Made by a program: the position numbers and the translations under genes
NCBI GenBank assembly: GCA_017543335.1
Contig: JAFYGE010000035.1
Span: forward strand, 1-64,000
Source: Ruminococcus sp.
GTDB lineage: Bacteria > Bacillota > Clostridia > Oscillospirales > Ruminococcaceae
Length of the DNA: 64,000 nt
Direction of reading: 5' to 3'
Notes under the pieces: model-generated
Told to the model about the DNA's origin: nothing
The model's database searches: none
The model's input: only the letters and a program-made list of their open reading frames with translations
Shown here: in pieces, positions 45,644 to 55,183 of the stretch
Numbering within the stretch: the stretch's first letter is position 1
Layout: the number at the start of each line of letters is the position of its first letter

Positions 45644-45671
45644 ATTATACCAGCTTTTGAGGAAATGTCAA
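45644..45671 (-). promoter_or_regulatory. alaS promoter inside the 3' end of the FemAB gene
   Basis: On the minus strand TTGACA (45666-45671) and TATAAT (45644-45649) are 16 bp apart. The -35 box lies within the last codons of the upstream gene. Confidence 0.75.
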
Positions 45672-46757
45672 TGGTTTTTCGTTAATTTCTTTCCTGCTGT
45701 CCAGCGAAAAAAGTGCAGCTGCTTTCAGAAACAGCTTTCTCAGACAGATAGCTGTCTCAACAAGATGAGAAGCTTTTCTGTCATAGATCATTTTAAATTC
45801 TCCGGCATAACCTGCTACTTCGCCGCCGAAACCGCTCTTGAACCTGTATACGCCGTAGTTCGAGTGATTTTCGTCATAGTAGTGCGGAATGCCCTGAAAA
45901 TCGTATACATCACAGCCTGCATCGATAGAATCGCTTATCATAGTCCACTGCATCAGATAATTCGGCATCACCTTACGCATATGCACAGTTGAAGCTCCGT
46001 AAACATATGATGCGACCTTGCCGTATTTTACGTAAACAGCTCCTGAAAGCGGAGTACCGTCACAATAGGTCATGTAGAGTTTAGCATTATCTCCCAGATT
46101 ATCAAGGAAGGCTTCAAAATAGCTCTTATCCCTTACGCAGAAGCCGTCTCTCTCACCTGTCTCACGAACAAGCTCGCAGAAATCGTCCAGAGCTTCTCTG
46201 CCGTATACTCTGCATTTTACGCCGTGACGCTCAGCAACACGGATATTATACCTCCATTTCTTATGGAATCCTGCAAAAACTTCATCCTTTGTACGTCCAT
46301 TGAAATTCAGCTTGTAATTATATTTTGACTGTATCAGCCTATCCTCTGAAATATTCTTGTAAGCAAAGCCTGCCGCTTTCATTTCAGCTATAGAAGCTTC
46401 GTCATTTTCAGATATAAAGGGATCGCATTTAAACTGGCAAGCTCTGTACTCGGCAGCAAGATCACGTATAGCGTCCAATAATTCCTTCAAAGTCTCGGTA
46501 TCCCCGAATGTGTACACCGGACCTCTCGGACAGTAAAAAAATGTCCTGCCGATAAATGGGAGCTTTTTTATAAGTATCAGTGCTGTGCCTTTGATATTAC
46601 CATTTCCGTCCTTTACCGCAACTGCTTCATGTCCCCAGCCTTCCTTAACATCAGCCCATTTCAAAGACTGTGTAAAACTGCCGTTTTCATGTCCGCTTAC
46701 AAACTTTTCGTACTCTTCTCTTTCTATATCATTATTGAAATCTATTATAACTTTCAT
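45645..46757 (-). CDS. FemAB-family peptidoglycan bridge aminoacyltransferase
   Basis: 370 residues of the FemX/FmhB/MurM type with two GNAT-like folds. Recognisable parts are SFTQSLKWADVKEGWGHEAVAV, FYCPRGPVY, YNIRVAERHGV, and YDFQGIPHYYDENHSNYGVYRFKSGFGGE near the end. These enzymes move an amino acid from aminoacyl-tRNA to the side chain of lipid II. Alanine is a possible donor because alaS lies directly downstream, but alaS has its own promoter and T-box. The start is ATG at 46757 after GGAGG. Confidence 0.85.
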   Translation of the reverse strand: MKVIIDFNNDIEREEYEKFVSGHENGSFTQSLKWADVKEGWGHEAVAVKDGNGNIKGTALILIKKLPFIGRTFFYCPRGPVYTFGDTETLKELLDAIRDLAAEYRACQFKCDPFISENDEASIAEMKAAGFAYKNISEDRLIQSKYNYKLNFNGRTKDEVFAGFHKKWRYNIRVAERHGVKCRVYGREALDDFCELVRETGERDGFCVRDKSYFEAFLDNLGDNAKLYMTYCDGTPLSGAVYVKYGKVASYVYGASTVHMRKVMPNYLMQWTMISDSIDAGCDVYDFQGIPHYYDENHSNYGVYRFKSGFGGEVAGYAGEFKMIYDRKASHLVETAICLRKLFLKAAALFSLDSRKEINEKPLTFPQKLV

Positions 46758-46884
46758 AGTGATGCCTCCATAGTGTTTTCTTTAATACTATGATAACACT
46801 GTTTTTCCAATGAAGTCCTCAAAAAAATGCAATAAAAATGAAAAGTTTACGCAAAATCCTTTATAACTTTATTTTCAACACCTA

Positions 46885-46913
46885 TTTACTTTTCAAATAA
46901 ATCATAGTATAAT
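46885..46913 (+). promoter_or_regulatory. Promoter of the second GS-like/ANTAR pair
   Basis: TTTACT (46885-46890) and TATAAT (46908-46913) are 17 bp apart. The leader to the start codon is under 30 bases and holds no hairpin, so this pair is not itself under an ANTAR-type leader. Confidence 0.65.
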
Positions 46914-46946
46914 AGTATACGATCAATGAATTTGGAGGTTTTTAAA

Positions 46947-48242
46947 ATGAGTTTTTCTCCTAAAGAGATCCTTAATTTTGTAGAGGAGAACGATGTAAAG
47001 TTTATAAGACTTACCTTCTGCGATATGACCGGTAATCTTAAAAACCTTGCTATAATGCCAGATGAGCTCCCGAGAGCTTTTGAATATGGAATCCCTTTCG
47101 ACGCTTCATGTATACACGAAGGATGCTCTGACCTTCTTCTTGTACCGGATATTTCAACCTTGTCCGTTTTACCGTGGAGACCTAAGTCCGGACGTGTTGT
47201 AAGATTCTTCTGTTCACTTAAAAATGTTGACGGCTCCGACTACGTAGGTGATATGCGTACTGAGCTCACAAGCTTCATAAATACCCTCAGATTAGACGGG
47301 TATTCCTGCGAAATGGGTACTAAATGCGAATTTTACCTTTTTGAACTCGACGAACACGGAGAGCCTACTAAAATTCCTCATGATAAAGGCAGCTATATGG
47401 ACGTAGCTCCGCTTGATAAATGCGAAAATGCAAGACGTGAAATATGTCTGTCACTTGAAGAAATGGGACTCAGTCCAAAGAGTTCATGTCATAAGCATGG
47501 TCCGGCTCAGAATGAAATAGAATTCCGTGAAAATGAGCCTGTAACAGCTGCCGACAATATGGCTCACTACAAGACAGTCGTTAAATCGATCGCTGCTCAG
47601 AACGGTCTTTTTGCTTCGTTCATGCCTAAGCCGCTTCCGGATGAACACGGCAGTGCTATGAGCATTTCTTTGAGCATCAAAAAAGGCGGAGAAAATATTT
47701 TCGGCTCTGACCTCAGTCAGATGTCACACGAGGGTAAATGCTTCATAACAGGAGTTTTACGCCATATTCGTGAGTTCACTGCTTTCCTCAACTGCTCCAC
47801 AAATTCATACAAGCGTTTCGGCATAGGTTACGCTCCGAAGTACGTTGACTGGTCTTTTGAAAATCTTTCACAGCTAATCCGCATACCAAGAGCTGTCGGA
47901 CTGACTCCGAGAATCGAAATACGCTCCGCTGATGCTACCTGCAACCCGTACATCACTTTCAAACTCATACTCGCAGCCGGAATCGAAGGTATAAAAAACG
48001 GAGACTGCTCGCTGCTTGACAGCACAATGAAAAGCGGCTCTGCTACAGGCAGTTTTGATGAGCTCCCCTCCACACTCGAAGAAGCTGTGAATATAGCTCG
48101 TTCAAGCGAATTTGTGACCCGCACTCTTTCATCAGAAATAAGAACTACTATCTTCTCCCAGCTCGATAAACAGATACAGGAATACAATCTCGCTAAAAGC
48201 AAGGACGAGTTTGAAGATAAAGCATACTTCAAGTTCATATGA
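46947..48242 (+). CDS. Glutamine synthetase I-like pseudoenzyme, copy 2
   Basis: About 431 residues from ATG at 46947, placed 8 bases after GGAGG; the ATG at 46926 lacks a Shine-Dalgarno. It is paralogous along its length to the protein at 5191-6468 (EENDVKFIRLTFCDMTGNLKN matches EENDVKFVKLTFCDLHGRLKN). More key residues are lost here: the GPExEF Glu is Lys (GTKCEF), the HHE Glu is Lys (SCHKHGPAQNEI), the NGSGMH His is Ser (HGSAMS), the flap Glu is absent, and the NRS Arg is Leu. Glu/Arg of RIEIRSAD remain. Catalysis is very unlikely. A regulatory role with the ANTAR protein encoded 5 bp downstream is inferred. Confidence 0.8.
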   Translation: MSFSPKEILNFVEENDVKFIRLTFCDMTGNLKNLAIMPDELPRAFEYGIPFDASCIHEGCSDLLLVPDISTLSVLPWRPKSGRVVRFFCSLKNVDGSDYVGDMRTELTSFINTLRLDGYSCEMGTKCEFYLFELDEHGEPTKIPHDKGSYMDVAPLDKCENARREICLSLEEMGLSPKSSCHKHGPAQNEIEFRENEPVTAADNMAHYKTVVKSIAAQNGLFASFMPKPLPDEHGSAMSISLSIKKGGENIFGSDLSQMSHEGKCFITGVLRHIREFTAFLNCSTNSYKRFGIGYAPKYVDWSFENLSQLIRIPRAVGLTPRIEIRSADATCNPYITFKLILAAGIEGIKNGDCSLLDSTMKSGSATGSFDELPSTLEEAVNIARSSEFVTRTLSSEIRTTIFSQLDKQIQEYNLAKSKDEFEDKAYFKFI

Positions 48243-48247
48243 GGTAA

Positions 48248-48823
48248 ATGATGAAAAAAGCTCTTATAATCTCATCTTTTCCTGATATAACTTCCTCTGT
48301 AGAAGCACTTCTGCACGAAGCAGACTATCGTCCGATTTTAAAAGCATCTTCCGGAAACGAGGTAAGACGCAATATCAGGTCAGAAGCCGAACCTGAGATA
48401 ATAGTCATAGTCTCTCCGCTGACCGATGAATTCGGTCAGGAGCTTGCTTTGATGCTTTCAGAAACTACCTCGTCAGGGATTCTGCTCCTATGCAGGAATT
48501 TTATATGCGATGACCTCTCCGAAAAGGTGGCAGGCTCAGGTATAGAGGTTGTACCGCTTCCTCTGAACCGTACTATTTTTCTTAATTCCGTCAAACGCAC
48601 CTCCGCTGCAAGAAGCAGAATGACCGGCATTAAAAAAGAAAACTCCAGTCTGCTCTCCAAAATAGATGAAATGCGACTCATAAACCGTGCTAAATGTACC
48701 TTAATGGAATATCTCAAATTCACCGAGCCTCAGGCTCATAAATATATCGAAAAACAAGCAATGAATAATCGTCAGACCCGACGTGAAGTCGCATTGAAAA
48801 TATTATCATCCTATAAAAAATAA
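48248..48823 (+). CDS. ANTAR-domain regulator, copy 2
   Basis: 191 residues, paralogous to the ANTAR protein at 4597-5178. The receiver-like half has lost the normal acidic pocket (IIVIVSPLTDEFG at the acceptor position). The ANTAR half is RTINRAKCTLMEYLKFTEPQ-like: LINRAKCTLMEYLKFTEPQAHKY, then KQAMNNRQTRREVALKIL. It lies 5 bp behind the GS-like gene with overlapping signals, so the two are co-translated. It is predicted to bind hexaloop hairpins such as those in the amt and gltB leaders. Two copies may respond to different cues or form mixed dimers. Confidence 0.82.
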   Translation: MMKKALIISSFPDITSSVEALLHEADYRPILKASSGNEVRRNIRSEAEPEIIVIVSPLTDEFGQELALMLSETTSSGILLLCRNFICDDLSEKVAGSGIEVVPLPLNRTIFLNSVKRTSAARSRMTGIKKENSSLLSKIDEMRLINRAKCTLMEYLKFTEPQAHKYIEKQAMNNRQTRREVALKILSSYKK

Positions 48824-48847
48824 ATCTTATTGATTTAGTTTATAATA

Positions 48848-48910
48848 AAATCCCCTTTTGTCTGTTAAACCAAGCATTTCATTATGCTGGTGCTTTCGAC
48901 AAAAGGGGAT
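48848..48910. terminator. Long structured terminator between converging genes
   Basis: AAATCCCCTTTTGTC near 48848-48862 pairs with GACAAAAGGGGAT (48898-48910). A smaller AGCAT/ATGCT hairpin lies inside. It separates the ANTAR gene from the converging small-peptide gene and can fold on both strands. T-rich sequence follows on both sides, though without a long uninterrupted T run. Confidence 0.6.
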
Positions 48911-48941
48911 CTCTTATTTAATATTCCAAATCATAAATTGA

Positions 48942-49046
48942 TCAAACATCAACATCGGGATAATTAATGCCTGACTTGGATGCTGTTATAACATCATCGC
49001 TATCAAAAGAGATGATCTCAAGATCAGCTGCTATATACTGTTCCAT
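48942..49046 (-). CDS. Small companion peptide (34 residues) with LEIIxFDxxDVITAS motif
   Basis: The ORF starts with ATG at 49046, two bases after the stop of the 1,893-residue surface protein, and ends with TGA at 48942-48944. Its Shine-Dalgarno AAAGGAGG lies inside the last codons of the large gene, so translation is coupled. The core is DLEIISFDSDDVITASKSG. The motif matches the 44-residue peptide at 32979-33113, which also follows a large secreted protein. No signal peptide, no Cys. Function unknown. Confidence 0.75.
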   Translation of the reverse strand: MEQYIAADLEIISFDSDDVITASKSGINYPDVDV

Positions 49047-49048
49047 TT

Positions 49049-52000
49049 TTAAGCCTCCTTTATGCTGCTTACGTATTTTTCAATTTCCTGATTGTAATAA
49101 TACAAAGCTTTCATTGAATTTGTAACATTTCTGTCAAAATCAAGTTCAATCACCTTTTTAGCATAAGTGAGGCAGCTGTACTCAACAGAAACGTAATCTG
49201 AAGCATCCCTCTTGGACTGTGCCTTAAAGAGATACATTCTGTCAAAATTATCAGGAGATATACCACTCATTGAAATTGTATAAGTATTTCCTGATTTCTT
49301 AGGTGTAACCGTTTTACCATCAATAGTAAACTTATAGTTATTTACATTCACACCGTCAGCAAGCTCAAATTTAACATTGATCTTTGCAAGTTCTTCAATT
49401 GTAATGCTTGCAGACTTGATAGTTATTGCACTGCTATTTACTGTCTTAACAGCATTAAACTCATCACTGATAAACGTATCAACGTCATCAAGCGGCATTC
49501 CGAGGTCAGCATTTACCGCATCTTCAGGAGCTGTTCCTGCATACATCTGAACATATCCACTGAAATTAACAAGTGCCTTTATGCTGTTAACTGTTGCTTC
49601 ACTGAAACTGCTTGCATTTGCAATGATATAGTCGGTATATTTCTTTACGCTGTAATCAAGGTATGACCCCTTTTCATTGTTGGAGTAGTAAACCTGAGCT
49701 CTGATGTTTTTGTTTATCTCATGGATATAAACACTGCAAGTGAAAGTATAGGTTCCGTCACCGTTATCAATAGCATCTGTGATCTTCTGTGTCTGAGTTG
49801 AACCGTCAGCCATTTCAAATACAACTCTGAGATTTCTGTCTGAGAGTGCCTTTTCAGTAAACATTACATTATACTTTATTTTAACATCGCTGCTTACTGA
49901 TATTCCGACCTTCTTGAATGCGTCCTTACCATTTTTAAGCTCACCGCACTTTGAGCACTTTCCGCTTGCTGTAAATGTGTGATGAATATCAGCGTAATAG
50001 ATCTTTGAGTGATTCTTGTCACCTGATGTGAATGGGACAAAAGGTTCAGTGAACTCAGCATCTGCGTACCAGCCATCGAATTCACAATCTCCTGAAAGAT
50101 CAGGGAGCTCTGTAACTTCCTCGCCGTACTTAACAGGCATGATCTCTGTTCTGCCGTCCCAGTATTTAAGAACGATATTTTCGTAAATATCATTTTCATG
50201 TGTAAAGTCAACATACTCGCCGTTAACAACGATGTGTGCTGAATTTCTAAATTTGATATTTGCAAAAGGTGTTATAATGAGCTTTACATTTTCAGGTATC
50301 ACAAGATCCTTATCAAGTGTAATGTTATCGAATATTGAAAGCTCAACTTCGTCGTAGTTTTCTCTTGCGTATTCAACAGCCTGATATACATTCTGGAACA
50401 TTTGACCGTCGCTGAGCATAGCGTAGAATGATGCAGGGATACGTCTTGTCTTTACAGGCTTTTTGCATTCTGTACATAACTTAACAGCAAGACCGTCATT
50501 TCCTGATTCAGGAGCACTTGCTACATAAAAGTTTTCTCCTGTACACTTGTGCTCAGGAACAGCAATAAACGGATAAACTTTCTCATTTCCTTCGTCATCA
50601 ACAAAATGAACGAAATAATCGCCTGGCTTATTAGCTCTTATTCTGATAAGAGAATCTTCATTAAGTGTATATACACCATTATTGTATTCATAATCACCAG
50701 TTAACACTTCAAATACGAAATCCGGTTCAGGTGAAGCCCAGACTTTTCTCATAAGATTCATACGAGGAGCAGGTGAAGGTGCAACATAAATTACTTTTCC
50801 ATTTGCATCCGTAACAAATGCACTGTAGCCTATTTTTCCCTCTTCTGTTTTAAAGATATGATTTAAATCTTCTAATACAGTGACTGTAGTACCGTTTATC
50901 CATTTACTATTTATTCCATATTCACTAAGATCACCCATAGCACTAAGGCCGTTTCCGCCATTAGAGAAAAGATATTCTATATATTCAGTCTGGTATTTTT
51001 CAAAAAATTCTTCTTCAGACATTTCGCCTTTAGTAACTTTTTGATAATCATCTATCATGTTTTTATTGAAATCTGTCTTAAACTTCATGTCATTTATGTA
51101 GTATTCAGCTCCATATGCAATCGCCTGTGCTCCCTCTGGAAGTAAGTTGATTGATGAATATGCAACTGCGTGTACGAAGTCAAATTCACGACCTTCACCT
51201 ATATCATCAAAATTGTCGTTAATGATGATCTGATAAGGGATTTTTGTTGTTGAACCTTCCAGAGTTGATACACAAATACTATCAAGTACATGCACAACTG
51301 TAATACCACTAATAATTTGAGAAGTTAGAGTTGCAAGAAATGCAGCGATTGGCATACCTATGGCTCCGGCTCCAAGTGCAAGAATATCAATAAAAAATTT
51401 ATTTTTTTCAAGTTCCTGCTGAAGAGGAGATTTCCATGCATCATGTACCACAACATCAATTACAGCGGATTCACCTGGGTTAAGTGTATCGACGTTTATC
51501 ACCTGTCCTCCACCAGTAGGACCAAGAGGTACAGGAGGTTTAGGAATAGTTTGTGAACCTACGTGCTTATATATGTAATATCCATGCTCAACTTTTGTTA
51601 TTTTATTTTCAAGACCGTAAATAGGTCTGTCAGAAACGTTTGTCATAGTAATCCTTATGGGATAATCGTAACCTAAGCACGAATAATTCGGAGCTTCGAT
51701 AGTCATTTTCAAAGCACTTCCGGCATAAACGTGAATATTATTCTTTGAATGGAACTCATATTCAAACTCATCACCGTCATTTGTTCCCTTGAAAAGAGCA
51801 CTTACACTATAATCACCCTCAACATCTCCACGCAGATACCAATGAACGTCGCTTACAGCATGAGGTGCAAGGTTGCCGACACTCTGTACCTGTTCACTGT
51901 TGCAGAGTGTAAGACCTACAGGTACATTAAGAGTTGCTGTACAGTCTTCAAGAGTTTCAGTGTCTCTGTTCATAACAATGAGCTGAACATCGTAGAATTC

Positions 52001-54730
52001 CTTGAGCCACTTGCTTTCACCATAGATGATGATATACATTTCCTGTTTTTCATATTCATAATATGTAACTATAAAGTCTTGGAAATGTACTGGTGTGTTT
52101 GGAGGGACTGGATCTTCATCTCCATAAGATATTGTCGTCTTAATAGGCGGTGTGATCTCTCCCGGATCACTTGTATCAATATTGATTGGAATAGCTTCAT
52201 ATTTTTTAAAGATGATCGGTTTATCATGGAATGTAAGCTCAATAGAGTAATTATAGTAGTGATAGTTACTCTCATCCTCAACATCGATTCCGGCATTTTT
52301 AATCTCTTCCATTGTCATTGGCTTTACAGTCAAGTCACCGGTAATGTTAAGCTTATTATTCTTTTCTTTTTCTATCTTTTCTTCAATATCAGGATCGTTT
52401 TCAGTAGTTACCGGAGCAAATGGAGCTCGTGTTGTAGTGGTAGTAGTTAATGTAGTAGATGTTGTAGATATAGTAGTCGTAGTTGTTGTTGAAGTTGTAG
52501 ATGTAGTCGACGTCGTAGTAGTTGTAGTAGTAGTTGTTGTTGTCGTCGTTACAGTAGTTGTTGTAACTACCATATCAGGATCAAAATGATTACACTTTAT
52601 GCAGTAACCATTGTCAGCATAGCTGTGTCCTGTAGCACGATGCCCTTCTTCATCACGTTCAAAAGTCTCAGCAGACTCTTTGCCGCAGTTGATACATCTC
52701 TTGTTCCAGAATTCATTTTCTGTACAAGTTGCCGGTACAACACACCTGCCCCAGTCATCAAATACATGCTCAACTATTTCAACTGTGCCTGATTTTTCAG
52801 AATCGTTAGTATACTTTGTTTCAGGCAGAGGGTCAGTCTCGCTGCATGAATGATTTACAGTGAAGGTGTAAACAACGTCTTCGCCTCTTAACTTAGGGAA
52901 TGAATCAGTTCCTAAGTTCTGGAACCATCCGCTTCCGAGCTTATATGCAGCCTTACCAGATGCAAAATCATCAGATGTAAATGACGTTGTACCAGTTTCG
53001 TCAGATAAACAATAGCTGTTTGAAACTGTACCTGTTGATACACCGAAGATCTTATTATCATTATCGATAGTACCTGCAAAGAAAGAATCAGTAATTTTTG
53101 AAGAATCGATACTATATACAAGACCAGCTGTATTATCACCGCTAAGATCAGCAAAGCTGTATACATTATCAATAGTAGTGTTTGAATCAGCACTTCCGGC
53201 AAGTGAACCTGTTGCACCATACTGACTTGAGAACTGTGAATCAACAATTCCGAGATCATGTATACGAGCACCACTTAATTTCTCAAATATACCACCATTA
53301 TGTTCTGCATCAGCAGATGTGAATTTAATTCCGCTTATCTCATAACCATTTCCGTTAAATTCACCGGAGTAATTTTTGATAGGAGTCCAGTTAATTCTCG
53401 CATCCTCAGGCATATTGATATCATGCATGAGCTGTACATTTGCATTTGCATTTATGCTTCCACTATTAATCTGCTCTGTGAACCACATTAACTGTCCGAA
53501 GTTTCTTATTTCATATTTATTAGAAACATAAATCGCAGGCTGGCAGAAGAATGTATCTTCAGTTACATGATCTATAAGAAGATCACAGTCATCTCCGCCA
53601 AAGCAGAAACCGTTCTCATTGAAAGAATGCTTACGGAAAAGATGAATATCTCCGGCTGCAAATACTGCATTTCTTGCTACTGTTTCGCCGGAGTTAAGTG
53701 AAATTCCCTGCCATGAATAGGCAATTCCTGAGTCATATGATCCGTCATATACAGATTTTAGATGACCTGAATATGCGTTTTCTCCTCTGGAACCGTAATA
53801 TCCCCACCAACAATCACCATCATCAGAAAGAGAAAGACTGAATATGTTTCCAGAGCCATCATGCATCTCAACATTAGGAACTGTTGAGAACTGTTCCTTG
53901 TTCTCATTTGTTACAAGAACCTGATCAATGCTGTATCCATAAATTGCAGCACTATCATTTCCGCCGATCATAACATCAGCTGTACTTGAAATTCCAAGTT
54001 CAGTTATCTCATTTTCTCCTCTGTTCTGAACGAGATACTCGATTTTCATGAATGTATTCTCAAGTTCATTTTCAGAGATCTCACCTTTTGAGTTACTGAA
54101 TGAAAATACGGGTGTAATGTAAACACCGTTACCTATGGAATATGTAGCTTTTGTTCCGTCAAAATAAAGATCTCCGTAAGTAATGCTGCTGTTTTCTCCA
54201 ACTTTATACTTATAATGTAATTCATATCCGTTATTATTATAAGTTGTTTTGAAATTTCCGCTTCCTTTAAGGTCAAAATAATGCTCATAAGAGTAGATCT
54301 GATATTTCAGATGTGAGAATTCATTTTCTTCTTCTCTTGAACCATAATTCCAGTTAGCAAAATACTTAGTGTCAGCCTGAAATTCAGTAACCGGCTCGTT
54401 TTCACTGTTTACCCACCCGGCAAAAACAAGGTTGGATCGTGCTGGAGCGACAGGATCCGGAATATAATCCGGCTTAGATTCGTCAGCAAGACTGCATACT
54501 CCATCAATTGTTACGAAGTTTTCATTTTCAATGCTTCCGCCATTAAGGTCAAAAAGCGTTGACGCAGATGTAACGACAGTACCTTGGTACTCTCCGCTTT
54601 CCTGTACTTCTTCCTCAGCATACGCACTTACAATATTAAAATTCAAAATAGCTGTAAACGGCTGCATTCCGGAAAGAAATGCAAGTGCAGTACATCCTGC
54701 AATGAAACGTTTGAGTTTTGAATGCTTCAT
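49049..54730 (-). CDS. Very large secreted surface protein (1,893 residues)
   Basis: The start is ATG at 54730 after AGGAGATTGATA; an upstream ATG at 54802 has no Shine-Dalgarno. A signal peptide (MKHSKLKRFIAGCTALAFLS) is followed by an InlB-like repeat (LVFAGWVNSENEPVTEF), a GLUG-like region (GGIFEKLSGARIHDLGIVDS), Cys-pair motifs of the form HxxxxxGxCxxC, a poly-Thr linker (about 52443-52575), Ig-like and CARDB-like segments, a second InlB-like repeat, and a C-terminal duplicated domain with KALVNFSGYVQMY and KALYYYNQEIEKY. That domain is also in the secreted zincin. No LPxTG or dockerin is seen. An adhesive or carbohydrate-associated surface role is likely. Confidence 0.75.
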   Translation of the reverse strand: MKHSKLKRFIAGCTALAFLSGMQPFTAILNFNIVSAYAEEEVQESGEYQGTVVTSASTLFDLNGGSIENENFVTIDGVCSLADESKPDYIPDPVAPARSNLVFAGWVNSENEPVTEFQADTKYFANWNYGSREEENEFSHLKYQIYSYEHYFDLKGSGNFKTTYNNNGYELHYKYKVGENSSITYGDLYFDGTKATYSIGNGVYITPVFSFSNSKGEISENELENTFMKIEYLVQNRGENEITELGISSTADVMIGGNDSAAIYGYSIDQVLVTNENKEQFSTVPNVEMHDGSGNIFSLSLSDDGDCWWGYYGSRGENAYSGHLKSVYDGSYDSGIAYSWQGISLNSGETVARNAVFAAGDIHLFRKHSFNENGFCFGGDDCDLLIDHVTEDTFFCQPAIYVSNKYEIRNFGQLMWFTEQINSGSINANANVQLMHDINMPEDARINWTPIKNYSGEFNGNGYEISGIKFTSADAEHNGGIFEKLSGARIHDLGIVDSQFSSQYGATGSLAGSADSNTTIDNVYSFADLSGDNTAGLVYSIDSSKITDSFFAGTIDNDNKIFGVSTGTVSNSYCLSDETGTTSFTSDDFASGKAAYKLGSGWFQNLGTDSFPKLRGEDVVYTFTVNHSCSETDPLPETKYTNDSEKSGTVEIVEHVFDDWGRCVVPATCTENEFWNKRCINCGKESAETFERDEEGHRATGHSYADNGYCIKCNHFDPDMVVTTTTVTTTTTTTTTTTTTSTTSTTSTTTTTTISTTSTTLTTTTTTRAPFAPVTTENDPDIEEKIEKEKNNKLNITGDLTVKPMTMEEIKNAGIDVEDESNYHYYNYSIELTFHDKPIIFKKYEAIPINIDTSDPGEITPPIKTTISYGDEDPVPPNTPVHFQDFIVTYYEYEKQEMYIIIYGESKWLKEFYDVQLIVMNRDTETLEDCTATLNVPVGLTLCNSEQVQSVGNLAPHAVSDVHWYLRGDVEGDYSVSALFKGTNDGDEFEYEFHSKNNIHVYAGSALKMTIEAPNYSCLGYDYPIRITMTNVSDRPIYGLENKITKVEHGYYIYKHVGSQTIPKPPVPLGPTGGGQVINVDTLNPGESAVIDVVVHDAWKSPLQQELEKNKFFIDILALGAGAIGMPIAAFLATLTSQIISGITVVHVLDSICVSTLEGSTTKIPYQIIINDNFDDIGEGREFDFVHAVAYSSINLLPEGAQAIAYGAEYYINDMKFKTDFNKNMIDDYQKVTKGEMSEEEFFEKYQTEYIEYLFSNGGNGLSAMGDLSEYGINSKWINGTTVTVLEDLNHIFKTEEGKIGYSAFVTDANGKVIYVAPSPAPRMNLMRKVWASPEPDFVFEVLTGDYEYNNGVYTLNEDSLIRIRANKPGDYFVHFVDDEGNEKVYPFIAVPEHKCTGENFYVASAPESGNDGLAVKLCTECKKPVKTRRIPASFYAMLSDGQMFQNVYQAVEYARENYDEVELSIFDNITLDKDLVIPENVKLIITPFANIKFRNSAHIVVNGEYVDFTHENDIYENIVLKYWDGRTEIMPVKYGEEVTELPDLSGDCEFDGWYADAEFTEPFVPFTSGDKNHSKIYYADIHHTFTASGKCSKCGELKNGKDAFKKVGISVSSDVKIKYNVMFTEKALSDRNLRVVFEMADGSTQTQKITDAIDNGDGTYTFTCSVYIHEINKNIRAQVYYSNNEKGSYLDYSVKKYTDYIIANASSFSEATVNSIKALVNFSGYVQMYAGTAPEDAVNADLGMPLDDVDTFISDEFNAVKTVNSSAITIKSASITIEELAKINVKFELADGVNVNNYKFTIDGKTVTPKKSGNTYTISMSGISPDNFDRMYLFKAQSKRDASDYVSVEYSCLTYAKKVIELDFDRNVTNSMKALYYYNQEIEKYVSSIKEA
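52443..52575 (-). repeat. Poly-Thr-coding low-complexity tract
   Basis: About 45 codons, nearly all Thr with some Ser, encoded mainly by ACT/ACA/ACC mixtures. It forms an extended and perhaps glycosylated linker in the surface protein. The codon mixture suggests selection on the protein rather than simple triplet slippage. Confidence 0.85.
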
Positions 54731-54832
54731 TATCAATCTCCTTTTTTTCGGCAAAGCCGTATTTTTGTCTGATAAAACCACCAATACCAGACAAATCATC
54801 ATACAAATAAATAAAATTTGTACAACGATAAT

Positions 54833-54861
54833 ATTTTATCATATTTACAATAATGTGTCAA
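54833..54861 (-). promoter_or_regulatory. Promoter of the large surface protein
   Basis: On the minus strand TTGACA (54856-54861) and TAAAAT (54833-54838) are 17 bp apart. The 5' leader of about 100 bases includes two hairpins, TTTGTCTG/CAGACAAA and CGGC/GCCG followed by seven A. Confidence 0.7.
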
Positions 54862-55079
54862 TAGAAACGCTCCAAACATAGATATTGTAATTCTACAAAA
54901 ATTAAATATCTTACGAAGAAATTTCAGTTTACTATTTTACCTTGATAAAATCTTTATAAAATCCTATAGAAATAATTTATATCTGTACATTCACTTTAAA
55001 TTGTTCCCCCAAAAAACACAAAATAAAACCCACTTTATAATGTATTCTATAGAAATATCTTAGAACAGCCAAAAATTCC

Positions 55080-55108
55080 TTGACAATATTTTATAACTAT
55101 GATATAGT
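55080..55108 (+). promoter_or_regulatory. Promoter of the secreted-protein pair at 55.2 kb
   Basis: TTGACA (55080-55085) and TATAGT (55103-55108) are 17 bp apart; TATAAT lies five bases later as an alternative. The 54731-55183 gap otherwise holds the divergent promoter and A+T-rich sequence. Confidence 0.55.
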
Positions 55109-55183
55109 ATAATTGTGCTTAATTGATGAATAATGTATAACATTTTTGTTTTCTTTGACATTTTTCGTAAGGAGAAAAATAAA

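Noticed and set aside
52443-52575. Simple-sequence phase-variation tract
   Set aside because: The Thr codons are mixed, so there is no long pure repeat likely to slip; a linker under protein-level selection is more likely.
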